Shown piece by piece: positions 63,099-64,000 of a stretch of 64,000 bases of DNA (its first letter is position 1; each line of letters begins with the position of its first letter). The notes below the pieces were generated by a model. That model was not told the DNA's origin and made no database searches. It saw only the letters and a program-made list of their open reading frames with translations. The position numbers and the translations under genes were made by a program. The DNA comes from Nocardia otitidiscaviarum NBRC 14405 (GTDB lineage Bacteria; Actinomycetota; Actinomycetes; Mycobacteriales; Mycobacteriaceae), in NCBI RefSeq assembly GCF_000308635.1, contig NZ_BAGD01000037.1, forward strand, positions 1-64,000, written 5' to 3'.

Positions 63099-64000
63099 CT
63101 ACCGCTCGGATCGCTCGGCTCGGCGTTCGACCAACAGCTTTCGCAGCACTTCCGCGGCGTGGGCGTGTTCGCCGCGCTGATCGGCGAAGCGGTGCGCGAT
63201 CAGGTCGTCACCGCGATGTTCGGCGTCGGCCGCCATCCGGTCGGCCAGCCGCTCCTTCTCATCCAATGCGCGCACGGCCGTCCAGAGCGCCTTCTCCACT
63301 TCGACGCTCTGTTCCACCAGCAGTGCCTCGGCGGTCCACGCGTGTCCGACCAGACAGCGGTAGCGCACGCCGCCGGCCATCGTGAACAGCGGGCCGCTAC
63401 AGTCCGGGCAGGTCAAGCCGGAGGGCTCGGCCGATGTCGCGATCCGGTCGTGCACGACGTGTCGACCGGCATCCATGTCGAGCTCCAATCGATCCAGTTC
63501 CGCCGGTGGCGGCGGTTCGGGTCGATGCGGACGCACACGCAACAGCCGCATCACCGCCGCCCCCAATTCCGCCGCGGGCAGCGCCAGGTCCACCCGCACC
63601 TGCGCCATCGCGCTCTCCGGCATGCTCCGGTACAACGCCTCTTTCGGATCCTGCACGGCCGCCAGGCCGCCACGTGCCTTGATCATCGACAGCCCGGCGG
63701 TCCCGTCGTCCAGCGATCCCGACATCACCACTCCCGCCGTCCGCGGGCCCCACGCCAGCGCCGCCGAGCGGAACAGCGCGTCCACGCCGGGCCGATGCCC
63801 GTTCTCGGTCGGCCCGTGCGACAGGACGATACGACCGTCCAGCACCAGCAGGTGATGGTCCGGCACCGCCGTATAGATCCGCCCCCCGCACAGCCGCGAC
63901 CCGCTGCGCGCCGCCTCGACCGGCAGCCCCGCCGCCCGCCGCAGAATCGCGGGCAGCGCGCTCACCCCGCGCGGCGGCATGTGCAACACCACCAGCACCG
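63099..64000 (-). CDS. CheB-type methylesterase, 5' end outside window
   Basis: At least 300 residues; the frame is open to the window edge, so the N-terminus with the catalytic Ser is not visible. The CheB core shows a candidate catalytic His in VVLHMPPRG, GRIYTAVPDHHLLVL, and VMSGSLDDGTAG with the candidate Asp. After about residue 185 there is a Cys cluster (LTCPDCSGPLFTMAGGVRYRCLVGH) and a helical tail. This is the CheB form found with CheR-PAS proteins outside chemotaxis operons. Coupled to cheR downstream. Confidence 0.88.
   Translation of the reverse strand, partial: VLVVLHMPPRGVSALPAILRRAAGLPVEAARSGSRLCGGRIYTAVPDHHLLVLDGRIVLSHGPTENGHRPGVDALFRSAALAWGPRTAGVVMSGSLDDGTAGLSMIKARGGLAAVQDPKEALYRSMPESAMAQVRVDLALPAAELGAAVMRLLRVRPHRPEPPPPAELDRLELDMDAGRHVVHDRIATSAEPSGLTCPDCSGPLFTMAGGVRYRCLVGHAWTAEALLVEQSVEVEKALWTAVRALDEKERLADRMAADAEHRGDDLIAHRFADQRGEHAHAAEVLRKLLVERRAERSER

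Overview
The window is high-GC actinobacterial chromosome, most likely Nocardia or a close mycolic-acid relative. The evidence is GTG/ATG starts with 4-bp gene overlaps, an MspA-type outer-membrane porin, a mycobacterial-type mutasome (imuA', imuB, dnaE2) with LexA boxes, and a SAM-IV riboswitch. From memory, the order imuA'/imuB, dnaE2, spoU-type methylase, DUF3017, metX, metY, icd, trpS, yhjD, dacB parallels the Rv3395c to Rv3330 side of the M. tuberculosis map. The genus is inferred, not proven. I saw no rRNA, tRNA, CRISPR array, insertion sequence or phage.

1-10.1 kb (envelope and signalling): a cut-off PspC protein, a 1329-residue HTH/nSTAND-NTPase/WD40 protein, an MspA porin, a secreted lipase, and a PspC-domain sensor kinase with a NarL-type regulator. 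10.1-14.1 kb: an AT-rich spacer with a palindrome, then a tightly overlapping three-gene unit (XRE regulator, PLP aminotransferase, orphan transhydrogenase-domain-I-like protein carrying a hexanucleotide repeat). This is the least explained system in the window. 14.1-26.2 kb: a Ser/Thr kinase, LexA-controlled imuA'-imuB, small metabolic genes, a SDR with its own operator, and LexA-controlled dnaE2.

26.2-36.1 kb: Uma2 and trmL; metY-metX behind a SAM-IV riboswitch; a TetR/MFS divergent pair; icd; and a glycerophosphodiesterase gene flanked by two copies of a 78-bp element. 36.5-45.6 kb: MFS exporter, TetR regulator, NCS1 permease, then a five-gene beta-oxidation-like operon (thiolase/SCP-x, SRPBCC, MaoC, SDR, acyl-CoA dehydrogenase). 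A nearly identical palindrome lies before both the TetR gene and the operon, so that regulator probably controls the operon.

45.6-56.9 kb: hydrolases and SDR, xthA coupled to a secreted barnase-type RNase and its barstar inhibitor, a TetR/MpaB divergent pair with four operator half-sites, trpS, yhjD-like, dacB, and a homologue of plant pathogen-related proteins. 57-64 kb: an MFS-TetR operon behind paired direct repeats, a phenylalanine hydroxylase, a STAS-ATPase partner-switch protein, and a convergent cheB-cheR operon with PAS domains and a coiled coil. With no chemotaxis genes seen in the window, cheB-cheR probably serves a non-motility signalling role.
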